Assembly (NCBI GenBank): GCA_031272455.1
Contig: JAISTS010000137.1
Coordinates: 1 to 40,583 of the forward strand
Source of the DNA: Tannerella sp.
GTDB lineage: Bacteria > Bacteroidota > Bacteroidia > Bacteroidales > Tannerellaceae
Length of the DNA stretch: 40,583 nt
Direction: 5' to 3'
Each line of letters begins with the position of its first letter. Position 1 is the stretch's first letter. The notes under the pieces were generated by a model. The model was not told the DNA's origin, searched no databases, and was given only the letters and a program-made list of their open reading frames with translations. Positions 15,655-24,296 of the stretch are shown here, piece by piece. A program made the translations under genes and the position numbers.

Positions 15655-17544
15655 ATGAAAAAAGTATTATTTCTGACATTTATCGCTTTAAGCGCAGCAA
15701 ATCAAACGTTTGCAAGTGATGAAGACACGGCGCCCGTCGATACGACGATAAGCCTGAAGCAGGTTGTCGTAACGGCTAACAAGATTGAAGTAAACCGCAA
15801 TACTATTCCGCTGTCGATCTCGGTTGTCGGTCGCGAAGAGATAGAGGCGAGCAGCGAATCGGCTTTACTGCCTGTGCTGTCGCACCGTGTGCCAGGGCTA
15901 TTTGTTACCGAGAAAGGCGTTACGGGTTTTGGAGTAAACACCAATTCGGCAGGTACGGTTAACATTCGTGGTATAGGTCAGAGCAACAAAGTGCTTATGC
16001 TATTCGACGGACAGCCGCAGTGGGCTGGAGTGTTCGGTCATTCACTGCCGGACACTTATGTAGCTTCGGATGTCGAGCGTGTTGAGGTCATTCGCGGTCC
16101 CGGTTCGTTGCTTTACGGCTCAAACGCAATGGGCGGTGTGATAAACATTATAACCCGTCGCCAGCAGGATGACGGTCGCCGCACTCAGGCGCGGATAATG
16201 TATGGCTCCTATAATACGCAGAAGTATATGATTAACAATGGATACAATGCCGGACGTTTTAGCAGTTTTATCTCCGTCAATCACGATCGTAGCGACGGAA
16301 TGAGAGCTAATTCCGATTTTCGTATCACTAACGGTTTTGCCAATCTGGGCTATCGGCTTAACGACAACTTTCGCCTGAAAGGCAGCGCAAGCCTTGCCAA
16401 ATCGAACAGTCAGAACTCAGGTCCGGTCGATAATCCTATTACAGATAACACAATGGATGTATTGCGCGGGACAGCTTCGGTCAGTCTTACTAATGCTTTC
16501 GAGAAGTCGAGCGGCGCTATTCAACTGTTCTACAACTGGGGACATCACGATATTAATGACGGATACCGCCCGCAAACCGGTGGAACGCCACGTACATTTC
16601 GCTTTAAATCCGATGACCATAATACAGGATTGTTAATGTATCAGACGTTCAGGCTCTTCGATGGTAACAGCTTTACTGCCGGGATTGACTATAAAAACTG
16701 GGGAGGGCATGCGTGGAACGATACTATCAATGGACGAATCGGTGAAATCGTTCGTCGATCTGTTAATGAGGTTGCAGGCTATGCGATTATGCAACAGGAT
16801 CTTTTTGACCATTTAAGTATCAACGCCGGTCTGCGCTATGAGTATAACGATGCCTATGGAAGTCGCTGGACGCCGCAGGCAGGCATTACGATTCGTCCGT
16901 TTGAAGGCAACGCAATCAAACTGTCGTACTCCGAAGGCTACCGCAGTCCTAACATACGCGAACTGTACATTTCGTATCCGCCGTATTCAATGGCTAATCC
17001 TGACCTGAAGCCCGAAACGATGCAGAATTATGAGATTTCGGTCGGACAGTATCTTTTCGACAACAAATTCTTCGCCGAAGTTACCGCATTTTATCTCGAA
17101 GCCAAGAATCTGATTACCGGCGAGCAGGGAACGTTGACCAATATAAATAAGATCTATAATAAGGGTATCGAAGCCGAACTGACCTATTATCCGCTGAAAA
17201 ACCTTTGGATTACGGCGAATTTCAGTCAGCTCTCGACCAGCATACCGATAGAAGCGGCGCCGAAACGCAAGTTCTTCGCCGAAGCAACCTATACGGTCAA
17301 AAATCTTACGCTGACCGTAGATGTCGAGTCGATCGGACGTCTGCAAAAAGTAGGCGGTACGGAGGACGACAAGATTTGCTATGCACTTCTTAATGCCAAA
17401 GCATCATACCTTTTCGGTACGCAGGATAAAGGATTGACCATCTTTGTCAAAGGTGAGAATCTGACCGGCAAAGAATACGAGATCCTGAAAGGATTCCCGA
17501 TGCCGAAAACCGTTGTTATGGGAGGGGTGAATGTGGTTTTTTAG
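15655..17544 (+). CDS. TonB-dependent outer-membrane receptor
   Basis: A 629-residue TonB-dependent transporter. A signal peptide (KKVLFLTFIALSAANQTFAS) is followed by a TonB-box-like stretch (SLKQVVVTANKIEV). The plug domain follows at about residues 40-165, with NIRGIGQSNKVLMLFDG, VERVEVIRGPGSLLYGSNAM and GGVINIITRR. A 22-strand-type beta-barrel comes next, with YSEGYRSPNIRELY, and the chain ends in a C-terminal Phe. It has no carboxypeptidase-like N-terminal extension and no SusD partner, so it resembles BtuB, siderophore, heme or metal-type receptors rather than SusC. The upstream NikR-family gene suggests a metal or metal complex as ligand (inference). Its stop codon starts a heptamer repeat array. 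Confidence 0.94.
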   Translation: MKKVLFLTFIALSAANQTFASDEDTAPVDTTISLKQVVVTANKIEVNRNTIPLSISVVGREEIEASSESALLPVLSHRVPGLFVTEKGVTGFGVNTNSAGTVNIRGIGQSNKVLMLFDGQPQWAGVFGHSLPDTYVASDVERVEVIRGPGSLLYGSNAMGGVINIITRRQQDDGRRTQARIMYGSYNTQKYMINNGYNAGRFSSFISVNHDRSDGMRANSDFRITNGFANLGYRLNDNFRLKGSASLAKSNSQNSGPVDNPITDNTMDVLRGTASVSLTNAFEKSSGAIQLFYNWGHHDINDGYRPQTGGTPRTFRFKSDDHNTGLLMYQTFRLFDGNSFTAGIDYKNWGGHAWNDTINGRIGEIVRRSVNEVAGYAIMQQDLFDHLSINAGLRYEYNDAYGSRWTPQAGITIRPFEGNAIKLSYSEGYRSPNIRELYISYPPYSMANPDLKPETMQNYEISVGQYLFDNKFFAEVTAFYLEAKNLITGEQGTLTNINKIYNKGIEAELTYYPLKNLWITANFSQLSTSIPIEAAPKRKFFAEATYTVKNLTLTVDVESIGRLQKVGGTEDDKICYALLNAKASYLFGTQDKGLTIFVKGENLTGKEYEILKGFPMPKTVVMGGVNVVF

Positions 17545-17578
17545 TAGATAGTAGCAAGTAGATTGTAGTAAGTAGATT
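17544..17578. repeat. Heptanucleotide array, unit GTAGATT
   Basis: Five consecutive seven-base units in perfect register: GTAGATA, GTAGCAA, GTAGATT, GTAGTAA, GTAGATT. The array begins on the last base of the TonB receptor stop codon and runs into a second heptamer array of unrelated sequence one base later. Confidence 0.85.
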
Positions 17579-17579
17579 T

Positions 17580-17614
17580 ACCGTTTACCCTGCACCGTGA
17601 ACCGTGAACCAAGT
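17580..17614. repeat. Heptanucleotide array, unit ACCGTGA
   Basis: Five consecutive seven-base units: ACCGTTT, ACCCTGC, ACCGTGA, ACCGTGA, ACCAAGT. It follows the GTAG array after a single base. ACCGTTT and the ACCGTG core also occur in the array at 6757-6789, so this unit is present at two loci about 11 kb apart. Confidence 0.85.
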
Positions 17615-17635
17615 GTGTTTTTATTTTTTAATTGT

Positions 17636-17643
17636 TATTTTTG
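17636..17643 (+). promoter_or_regulatory. Possible -7 element of the lipoprotein gene
   Basis: TATTTTTG matches TAnnTTTG but ends only five bases before the ATG at 17649, which would give a nearly leaderless transcript. It may be coincidence in T-rich DNA. Confidence 0.25.
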
Positions 17644-17648
17644 TAAGA

Positions 17649-18254
17649 ATGAGCCGTTTTATTTTGTCATTGCTGATTTTAAGTTTTGTTGCCTGTTCAG
17701 GGCAAGACGATTTTGAGCTTTCGGTACGTGAGGCTGTAACCAATCAGATGAACGAATATCCGAAATCCACGTTGCGTGATTTGTATAAGAATTTTTTTCA
17801 AGATCGCTTCGGTCCCGGGCATCTTATCGCTGATACTGCAGCGGCAGCCGCTTATCTGCGCGAAGAACTTGCATCTTTTGAGCAAGCTAAGGGCGCTGCC
17901 TACGAACCGACCGGACGACTTGGTAATTTCTACCGTGTCAACCTGTCAGTTGTAAAAGACGCAAAGGTGCCTGCCGAACGGCTTCTCGATGCATTTGTCC
18001 GTAGTGCAAACAATGTTGTGGCGCCCACTCCCGACGAATGGCGTAAGGAATGGCGAGCAATCGACCGTATCATCCGCTCGATGCAACTGTACCTCCCAAA
18101 CGAAGAAGCCGACCACATCGAGATTAAGATCTTTGTTGACAGCGGAAATTATGTCATGCACCACAGCAGTATCTATGAAGAGACCTACGAGCCGCACTAT
18201 CGCATTGTCGAAAAAACAATTTTTGAACAGGAAATTTTGCCGCTTATAAATTAA
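17649..18254 (+). CDS. Conserved-type hypothetical lipoprotein, probably surface exposed
   Basis: A 201-residue lipoprotein. The signal peptide MSRFILSLLILSFVAC ends with the lipobox Cys16, followed by SGQDDFE. Acidic residues just after the lipidated cysteine resemble the Bacteroidetes lipoprotein export signal that sends lipoproteins to the cell surface. The frame is open upstream to a GTG at 17604 inside a heptamer array, but the ATG at 17649 gives the proper signal peptide. The mature part contains FQDRFGPGHLI, GNFYRVNLSVV and DEWRKEWRAIDRIIR. I do not recognise a domain or catalytic motif. It lies between the TonB receptor and relA genes; a functional link to either is not shown. Confidence 0.78.
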   Translation: MSRFILSLLILSFVACSGQDDFELSVREAVTNQMNEYPKSTLRDLYKNFFQDRFGPGHLIADTAAAAAYLREELASFEQAKGAAYEPTGRLGNFYRVNLSVVKDAKVPAERLLDAFVRSANNVVAPTPDEWRKEWRAIDRIIRSMQLYLPNEEADHIEIKIFVDSGNYVMHHSSIYEETYEPHYRIVEKTIFEQEILPLIN

Positions 18255-18266
18255 TACTTATCTTTG
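18236..18266 (+). promoter_or_regulatory. Promoter of relA
   Basis: A -33 TTTG (18236-18239) and a -7 TATCTTTG (18259-18266) are separated by 19 bp. The promoter overlaps the 3' end of the lipoprotein gene (stop 18254) and lies 32 nt upstream of the relA ATG, so relA can be transcribed independently. Confidence 0.7.
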
Positions 18267-18298
18267 CTTTCTCCAATGCAGGACAAAAGATTTAGCTT

Positions 18299-20515
18299 AT
18301 GAGCAAGGAAAGTTTTTTTACGGCAGACGAGAAGCGTGAGTTTTTTTCAGCGTATCATTCGCTGGTTACGAGCTTATCGTCGTGCCTCGAAAAGGATGAC
18401 ATCGCGCAAATGAAAGCGCTGATGAAGAAGGTTATCGCCCTGCAATGTTACGGGCGCGATCAGAACGGCATCAACGGTTTGCTGCGTAATATCCGCACGG
18501 CGATGATTGCCGTTTCGGACATCGGACTGAAGCGCACGCCGGTCATCGCTTTGCTGCTTTATCGACCGGTTTACAAGAAAATTATCGAATTAGACGAGGT
18601 CCGTAAGGCGTTTGACGATGATGTTGCGCTTATCATTAGCCGTTTGCTGAAAACGTCCGACCTTTATGCACGTAATACTGCTATCAATTCCGAGAATTTT
18701 CATCATCTTTTATTCTCGTTTGCCGAAGATGTGCGTGTCATCCTGCTGATGATTGCCGACCGCCTCTGTATGATGCGTATGGGCAAACAGATCAAAGACG
18801 ACAGCAGCCGTATCCGAATGGCGACTGAGGTGTCGTATCTTTACGCTCCGCTGGCTCACCGTCTTGGGCTGTACAAGATAAAAAGCGAGCTTGAAGACCT
18901 GTCGCTCAAGTATATAGATCCCAAACAATACGAATATATCAAGAAAAAGCTGAACGAGACCAAACGCTCGCGTGATGCTTATATCGAAGAATTTATCCAG
19001 CCGGTGAAAGAACGATTGGATGCTGCCGGACTGAAGTTCGACATCAAAGGAAGGACAAAATCAATCTATTCCATCAATAACAAGATGAAAAAGCAGCAGA
19101 CTGATTTTGAGGGGATTTATGATTTATTTGCTATTCGTATAATCCTCGACTCGGAGGAGCAACGTGAACGTTCGGAATGTTGGCAGGCGTTTTCGCTCAT
19201 CACCGATATGTATCAGCCCAATCCAAACCGGATGCGCGACTGGATTTCGGTGCCGAAAAACAATGGTTATGAGAGCCTGCATATCACGGTGTTAGGACCA
19301 CGCAATCGCTGGGTCGAAGTGCAAATCCGTACTCAACGAATGGACGAGATAGCCGAAAAGGGGCTTGCGGCGCATTGGAAATATAAGGGCGTGAAAGAAG
19401 AGCGCGGGCTGGATGAGTTTATGAATGACGTCCGAGCGTTACTCGAAAATCAAGGCTCCAACCCGATGGATACGATCCGCGATTTCAGGATGGATTTGTA
19501 CAAAGACGAGATATACGTTTTCACACCGACGGGCGAACTGCTCAAGCTCGGCAAAGGCGCTACGGTGCTCGATTTTGCGTTCACCATACATTCCAAGCTC
19601 GGATGCAGGTGCGTTTCGGGCAAGGTGAACGGTCGCAATGTGCCTATCCGTCACGTGCTTAACAATGGCGATTCGGTTGAAATCATCACTTCGCCTCAAC
19701 AAAAGCCCAAGCAGGACTGGCTGACATTCGTATCAACCTCGAAAGCAAAGACGAAGATACGTCAGGCATTGCGTGAGGAGGATGCCAAGGCTGCGGAATA
19801 TGCGAAAGAGCTGTTGCAACGCCGTTTCAAAAACCGCAAAATAGAGCTTGAAGAGGCGGCTTTGATGCGTTATATCAAGAAAAAAGGCTTCAAAAGCGTT
19901 ACCGATTTCTATGTTGAGATAGCGGATGAACGGCTCGACGTCAACAGCGTAATAGAGGAATACCTTGATATAGAGCGCAAAGAGCGTGAAGCAGCCGAAC
20001 ACACCGAAATACGTAGCGCTGAGCAATTTACAGCCACTCCGCAGACTGCGGAGAAAAGCAGCGCGGGAGATGAACTTGTGCTCGACAAAAATCTGTCGGG
20101 AATAGATTACAAGTTAGCCAAATGCTGCAATCCTATCTTCGGCGACGAGATTTTCGGGTTTGTTTCGACTCAGGGCGTAAAGATCCATCGCCGCAACTGT
20201 CCGAATGCGCCGGAGATGTTCAGCCGTTTCGGTTACCGCATCCTGCCGGCGCGATGGAAAGGCGAGGGCAGCGGCTATGTTATCACGCTGCGCGTCATCG
20301 GACACGACGATATAGGCATCGTAACCAACATATCTTCAGTTATTTCCAAAGACGGCAATATGACACTGCGCAGCATCAATGTCGATTCGGTTGACGGACT
20401 TTTCCGCGGCGACATCACCGTGATGGTAAAAGACACGCTGGCTGCAGACCGTCTGATAAAGAAAATCGGCGAAGTAAAAGGCGTAAAGCAGGTTGCGAGG
20501 CTGTATTCCAAGTAA
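18299..20515 (+). CDS. relA: RelA/SpoT family (p)ppGpp synthetase with degenerate hydrolase domain
   Basis: A 738-residue long RSH protein that transfers pyrophosphate from ATP to GDP or GTP, producing the stringent-response alarmone. The N-terminal HD domain is degenerate: the catalytic His-Asp pair is Tyr88-Arg89 (ALLLYRPV) and the upstream HP motif is gone, although EDVRVILLMIADRL remains. The synthetase domain is intact: GRTKSIYSINNKM, Asp275 in YDLFAIRII and Glu340 in VEVQIRT. A TGS domain (DEIYVFTPTGELLKLGKGAT), a conserved Cys-Cys segment (KLAKCCNPIFGDEIFGFVS) and a C-terminal ACT domain (TLRVIGHDDIGIVTNISSV) follow. It should therefore be a RelA-type, synthetase-only enzyme. A second, hydrolase-competent RSH would be needed elsewhere in the genome. 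It converges on mutL with 12 bp between stops. Confidence 0.93.
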   Translation: MSKESFFTADEKREFFSAYHSLVTSLSSCLEKDDIAQMKALMKKVIALQCYGRDQNGINGLLRNIRTAMIAVSDIGLKRTPVIALLLYRPVYKKIIELDEVRKAFDDDVALIISRLLKTSDLYARNTAINSENFHHLLFSFAEDVRVILLMIADRLCMMRMGKQIKDDSSRIRMATEVSYLYAPLAHRLGLYKIKSELEDLSLKYIDPKQYEYIKKKLNETKRSRDAYIEEFIQPVKERLDAAGLKFDIKGRTKSIYSINNKMKKQQTDFEGIYDLFAIRIILDSEEQRERSECWQAFSLITDMYQPNPNRMRDWISVPKNNGYESLHITVLGPRNRWVEVQIRTQRMDEIAEKGLAAHWKYKGVKEERGLDEFMNDVRALLENQGSNPMDTIRDFRMDLYKDEIYVFTPTGELLKLGKGATVLDFAFTIHSKLGCRCVSGKVNGRNVPIRHVLNNGDSVEIITSPQQKPKQDWLTFVSTSKAKTKIRQALREEDAKAAEYAKELLQRRFKNRKIELEEAALMRYIKKKGFKSVTDFYVEIADERLDVNSVIEEYLDIERKEREAAEHTEIRSAEQFTATPQTAEKSSAGDELVLDKNLSGIDYKLAKCCNPIFGDEIFGFVSTQGVKIHRRNCPNAPEMFSRFGYRILPARWKGEGSGYVITLRVIGHDDIGIVTNISSVISKDGNMTLRSINVDSVDGLFRGDITVMVKDTLAADRLIKKIGEVKGVKQVARLYSK

Positions 20516-20527
20516 TTGCGTCTCGGA

Positions 20528-22336
20528 CTAATTCTTGAATTTTTTTCCCAGTTCCTCGTCCGACAGGATATAGAGTATGGTCTTGCCGTCGGGAGTTAAA
20601 TTGTTGGACGACAGCGAGAAAAGCCCTGCCACTATAGCTTCCATTTCTTCTACAGTCAGCTGTTTGCCGGCTTTGACGGCAGCTGTGCGGGCTAAGGCTA
20701 AGGCGAGCATATCGGTTTTACTGCCATTGTCGAGGTCGCCGTGTTCAATAGCGTCGGCGATGATATCTTTCAGCAGGACGACGGGATTACACTCTTCCAC
20801 TCCGGCGGGCAATCCGTTGATTGAATAGCAGTTGCCCCCAAGCGAACTGAGTTCAAAACCCAACTGTTGCAGTTCGTCGGCAAATTCGGGTAGCGCCGAG
20901 GCTTCTTCGGCTGTCAGCTCGGCGATTTCGGGGAAGAGCGTCTTCTGCGACACGCTTTTGCGGGCATTGATGTTCGATATATATTTCTCGTAAAGTATGC
21001 GGACGTGTGCGCGGTGCTGGTCAATCAGCACCAGACCAGATTTCAAAGGTGTAATGATATAGCGGTTTTTGTACTGGAAGCACGAAACGGCGACATCGGG
21101 AAATAGCGTCTCGTCGGCAGTCTCATTAATTAGCTTATTTTCAATCGAATGTTCGGTTGTTTTATCCTGTTCAAAGCCGCGATACAGCTGTTCCCAGTCC
21201 TGCTGGGTATAAGTCGGACGGTTTGGCTTCTCAAACGGATTGTAGTGATGGTTAACGTGGATTTGCGGCGTACGCACCTGTTCGTCGGGATTATAGACGG
21301 GAATAGTGATGATTTTATCGCTATCGAAATCTATGCTTGGCGCTGCATTGGCTTTACCGAGCGTTTCGCGGACGGCGGCAGCGAGGATCTGCCATATCGG
21401 GCGTTCGTTTTCGAACTTGATTTCCGTCTTCGTCGGGTGTATGTTGACGTCGATAGTCGCCGGATCCAAGGTCATATAAATGAAGTAGTCGGGCGTTTCA
21501 CCGGCGGGCAGCAGCTGTTCGTAAGCCTGCATCACCGCTTTATGGAAATAGGGATGACGCATATAACGCCCGTTGACGAAAAAGAAATTAAGATAATTGC
21601 GCTTTGAGGCTGTGTCGGTATGCCCGATATACCCTTCGATATTCACTATCGCATTGGTAACTTCGACAGGCAAAAGCTTTTGATTTAATTTTTTGCCGAA
21701 AATATTTATAATTCGGTTGCGAGCGCCTGAAGCCGGAAGGTTGAAAACCTCGGAATCGTTGTGTCGCAGCGTGAAGGCTATATGCGGGTTGACTAAGGCA
21801 ACGCGCTCAAATTCGCGAAGTATATTGCGAAACTCTGTTTCGTTAGTTTTCAGGAAACGCCGCCGAGCCGGAACGTTATAAAACAGATTTTTGATAGAAA
21901 AAATGCTACCTTCGGGACAGGCGTCGGGTTCTATATTGTCGAGATTGGATCCTGACAGAGAGAGCTTTACGCCCAGTTCGGAATATCTTAAGCGAGTGCG
22001 CAATTCGACCTGTGCGATAGCGGCGATTGAAGCAAGCGCCTCGCCACGAAAGCCAAACGTGTGTAGCGCAAAGAGGTCTTTCGCCTCGGTGATTTTCGAG
22101 GTAGCATGCCGCTCGAAAGCCATTCGCGCATCGGTTTCGGACATACCTTTGCCATCGTCGATAATCTGAATCAGCGTCCGTCCGGCTTCTTTGATATTGA
22201 CTGTAATGTTGTGAGCATCGGCATCTATAGCGTTCTCCATCAGCTCTTTAACTACTGATGCGGCATTCTGGATAACCTCGCCGGCGGCTATCTGATTGGC
22301 TATATGGTCGGGCAAAAGATGGATTATATCGCTCAT
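20528..22336 (-). CDS. mutL: DNA mismatch repair protein MutL
   Basis: A 602-residue MutL, the ATPase that couples mismatch recognition by MutS to strand processing. The N-terminal GHKL ATPase is intact: QIAAGEVIQNAASVVKELMENA, DDGKGM and RHATSKI then FGFRGEALASI. In the C-terminal dimerisation domain the endonuclease signature DQHA(X)2E(X)4E is altered to DQHRAHVRILYE (from Asp439), with Val445 in place of the first metal-binding Glu. The usual CPHGRP box reads TPDGKT. This protein therefore probably lacks, or has modified, the latent nicking activity. The ATG overlaps the stop of the upstream small gene (TAATG). It is the last gene of the long minus-strand cluster. Confidence 0.95.
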   Translation of the reverse strand: MSDIIHLLPDHIANQIAAGEVIQNAASVVKELMENAIDADAHNITVNIKEAGRTLIQIIDDGKGMSETDARMAFERHATSKITEAKDLFALHTFGFRGEALASIAAIAQVELRTRLRYSELGVKLSLSGSNLDNIEPDACPEGSIFSIKNLFYNVPARRRFLKTNETEFRNILREFERVALVNPHIAFTLRHNDSEVFNLPASGARNRIINIFGKKLNQKLLPVEVTNAIVNIEGYIGHTDTASKRNYLNFFFVNGRYMRHPYFHKAVMQAYEQLLPAGETPDYFIYMTLDPATIDVNIHPTKTEIKFENERPIWQILAAAVRETLGKANAAPSIDFDSDKIITIPVYNPDEQVRTPQIHVNHHYNPFEKPNRPTYTQQDWEQLYRGFEQDKTTEHSIENKLINETADETLFPDVAVSCFQYKNRYIITPLKSGLVLIDQHRAHVRILYEKYISNINARKSVSQKTLFPEIAELTAEEASALPEFADELQQLGFELSSLGGNCYSINGLPAGVEECNPVVLLKDIIADAIEHGDLDNGSKTDMLALALARTAAVKAGKQLTVEEMEAIVAGLFSLSSNNLTPDGKTILYILSDEELGKKFKN

Positions 22337-22644
22337 TACTTCAGGAAAAAATACCAGAAAATGACGCCGAGAATGGAAAGTATAAGGATGAGACGCATAT
22401 TTTTGTATGCTCGGCTGCTCAGGTCTTCGCCTTTGAGCTTACTTTTCTTCAGGTGCGTAGTCCCTTCGATGAAAGTCCCCTTGATAGCAGGTTTATGCTC
22501 TTCGGGTTTTTCTTCGAGGACGCCCATCTCGATTTTCACCTTGCGGATACGCTCTTCGAGGGCTTCTTTGCGCGGGTCCCAGTATATCGGCTTATGCTCG
22601 AACTGGCGTGGCTTGCGCAGGTTGTAAAACGAAAACATTCTCAT
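22336..22644 (-). CDS. Small membrane-anchored hypothetical protein
   Basis: A 102-residue protein with one C-terminal membrane segment (MRLILILSILGVIFWYFFLK, residues of about 83-102) after a highly charged cytosolic part (PRKEALEERIRKVKIEMGVLEE). The tail-anchored layout suggests insertion from the cytosolic side. Either of two starts (22644, or 22638 giving MFSFYNLRKP) is possible. It ends in a one-base overlap with mutL (TAATG) and begins 12 nt after the OstA-like gene. Similar short proteins occur in this neighbourhood in other Bacteroidetes by my recollection; no function is known to me. Confidence 0.85.
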   Translation of the reverse strand: MRMFSFYNLRKPRQFEHKPIYWDPRKEALEERIRKVKIEMGVLEEKPEEHKPAIKGTFIEGTTHLKKSKLKGEDLSSRAYKNMRLILILSILGVIFWYFFLK

Positions 22645-22656
22645 AATCTATTGATC

Positions 22657-24246
22657 TTAATTTTCCGGCGCGAAGTTACGAAATTTATTCGTTCTTTTGG
22701 GTTTCTCTTCCGTTTTTCTTTCGATTACACGCCAGATATCGTCTTTATCGCGGGGTCGCATATAGTCATACCAGAAGAAATCTTTCATTGTCCGCTGGTC
22801 GGATTTGAGGTCTTGCAGTGGTGTCATTTTAGCCTGTGGCTGGGGCCAGACGGCTAATTTTTCGAGTTTATTGTCTTTAAACCATATTCGCAGGTAGCTG
22901 CTTCGCGTCTCGTTCATTCCCGTTACCGTACTGTCCTGTTCAAGAGGATAATAGATTGTTTCGGCGTTGCCGTCAATATAAATCATCCTGACGGTGCGAC
23001 CCTCGAAGTAGGCATATAAATCCCTGCCTTTCAGCTGATTGAATGACAGCGAATCCATTTGTTCGATAGCATAAGAAAATTGCCTGACGAGCACGTGGTC
23101 GATAACGCTGTCGCGGATAAACGCCTTGATGGTGTCGCCATAGAGCTGATAACGCTCGTTCCACAGCACAGGGTCGGTGTACATATTCATCACCGAATCT
23201 TTCGTGTCGAAAAGCATAGAATCGCAAACGCCCTGAAGATCAATCCGATAGAAACGCACACGATGATAGGCTTTCAGTTCGCGGCGCGTGGAATCGACAG
23301 TTATCATCTCGAAGGTATCGGCACGCATATAGAGTGTGTCGCCCTGCGAAAATTCCAGACAGCGGGCGCTGTCGGTAACAAACGCATATTCAGTCTTTTC
23401 GTTGTAATAGCCATAGTTCCCTTCGAGTATGATTTTGTTGGCTGTGTCGTTCATAAAAACATTGCCGAAGGCTTCGCCGAAGCCCGTAGCGCGGTCATAC
23501 ACAATGGAATCGCCAACCAGCATACGGTCGCCGGAGAAAAGTTGCGAGCGGTCGAGGAGCAGCGAAGTGTTGTCGTTGGTGTTGTACCATCCGCGCGAGG
23601 TGTGAATTATGCCGCTATCGGAGTCAATGATGGATGGACCAAGGATTTCGGCAATTTTGGTGTCGGTGTTATAATGCAGAGTATCAGACCATAAGGTGAA
23701 TTGCGGGTTTAAGAGTTTGACGCTGTCGTTAAAAACCGCCAGTTTGGTTGAGGGCGAATACTGTCCGTAAACCGAGGTCAATTCGTTTTCGGCATCAACA
23801 ATCATCCCGCCTTCAAAATAATAGCCGATGTCGGTTGTGCGGTCGTAGTTGAGGCTGTCGGTAAAAAGCGTTACGACGGAGCTGTCGGCTTGATAGCTTT
23901 CCATTTTCACGTTATAACGCATCTGTGCAAGGCGTGTATTGCCGTCGTAGAGCAGGTAATCGCCAAAGACGAAAAGCGTGTCGCCCTGTTCCATCCGCAC
24001 TGTCCCGAAGGCTTCGAGCGAGCTGTTGGTCTCGAAAAAATATGCACTGTCGCAGTACATAAACGAGCTGTCGTGGCGAAAAATCACGTTGCCTACCAGC
24101 ACCTGTCGGTCGGCGCTGATATTTTTGTTAAACCGCTGTTCGTCAGCATGTTCAAGAAAAACTTTCGTCGTACGAACAACAGCAGTATCGGCATTTTGTT
24201 GTGCAAAGAGAGCGAAAGGAACGAACATCAACCATAAGCATTTCAT
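22657..24246 (-). CDS. OstA-like protein (LptA/LptD N-terminal domain family)
   Basis: A 529-residue exported protein. A short signal peptide (MKCLWLMFVPFALFAQQ) is followed by repeated beta-strand units of the OstA/LptA jelly-roll type: VLVGNVIFRHDSSFMYCDSA, LEAFGTVRMEQGDTLFVFGD, FGEAFGNVFMNDTANKIILE and LKAYHRVRFYRIDLQGVCD. These form the periplasmic slide that shields lipid A chains during lipopolysaccharide transport in LptA/LptD. This longer Bacteroidetes form has no C-terminal barrel. A role in LPS transport or envelope assembly follows from family membership and from the adjacent SurA-like chaperone genes. It lies 50 nt downstream of the SurA-like gene. Confidence 0.9.
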   Translation of the reverse strand: MKCLWLMFVPFALFAQQNADTAVVRTTKVFLEHADEQRFNKNISADRQVLVGNVIFRHDSSFMYCDSAYFFETNSSLEAFGTVRMEQGDTLFVFGDYLLYDGNTRLAQMRYNVKMESYQADSSVVTLFTDSLNYDRTTDIGYYFEGGMIVDAENELTSVYGQYSPSTKLAVFNDSVKLLNPQFTLWSDTLHYNTDTKIAEILGPSIIDSDSGIIHTSRGWYNTNDNTSLLLDRSQLFSGDRMLVGDSIVYDRATGFGEAFGNVFMNDTANKIILEGNYGYYNEKTEYAFVTDSARCLEFSQGDTLYMRADTFEMITVDSTRRELKAYHRVRFYRIDLQGVCDSMLFDTKDSVMNMYTDPVLWNERYQLYGDTIKAFIRDSVIDHVLVRQFSYAIEQMDSLSFNQLKGRDLYAYFEGRTVRMIYIDGNAETIYYPLEQDSTVTGMNETRSSYLRIWFKDNKLEKLAVWPQPQAKMTPLQDLKSDQRTMKDFFWYDYMRPRDKDDIWRVIERKTEEKPKRTNKFRNFAPEN

Positions 24247-24296
24247 CTCTTAACACTTTAAAATATAATAATTTAACTTCAACCGTTCATCTTTTT

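Noticed and set aside
20516-20527. Shared bidirectional terminator between relA and mutL
   Set aside because: The 12-bp space and flanking codons contain no stem with a T-run, so no terminator can be supported.
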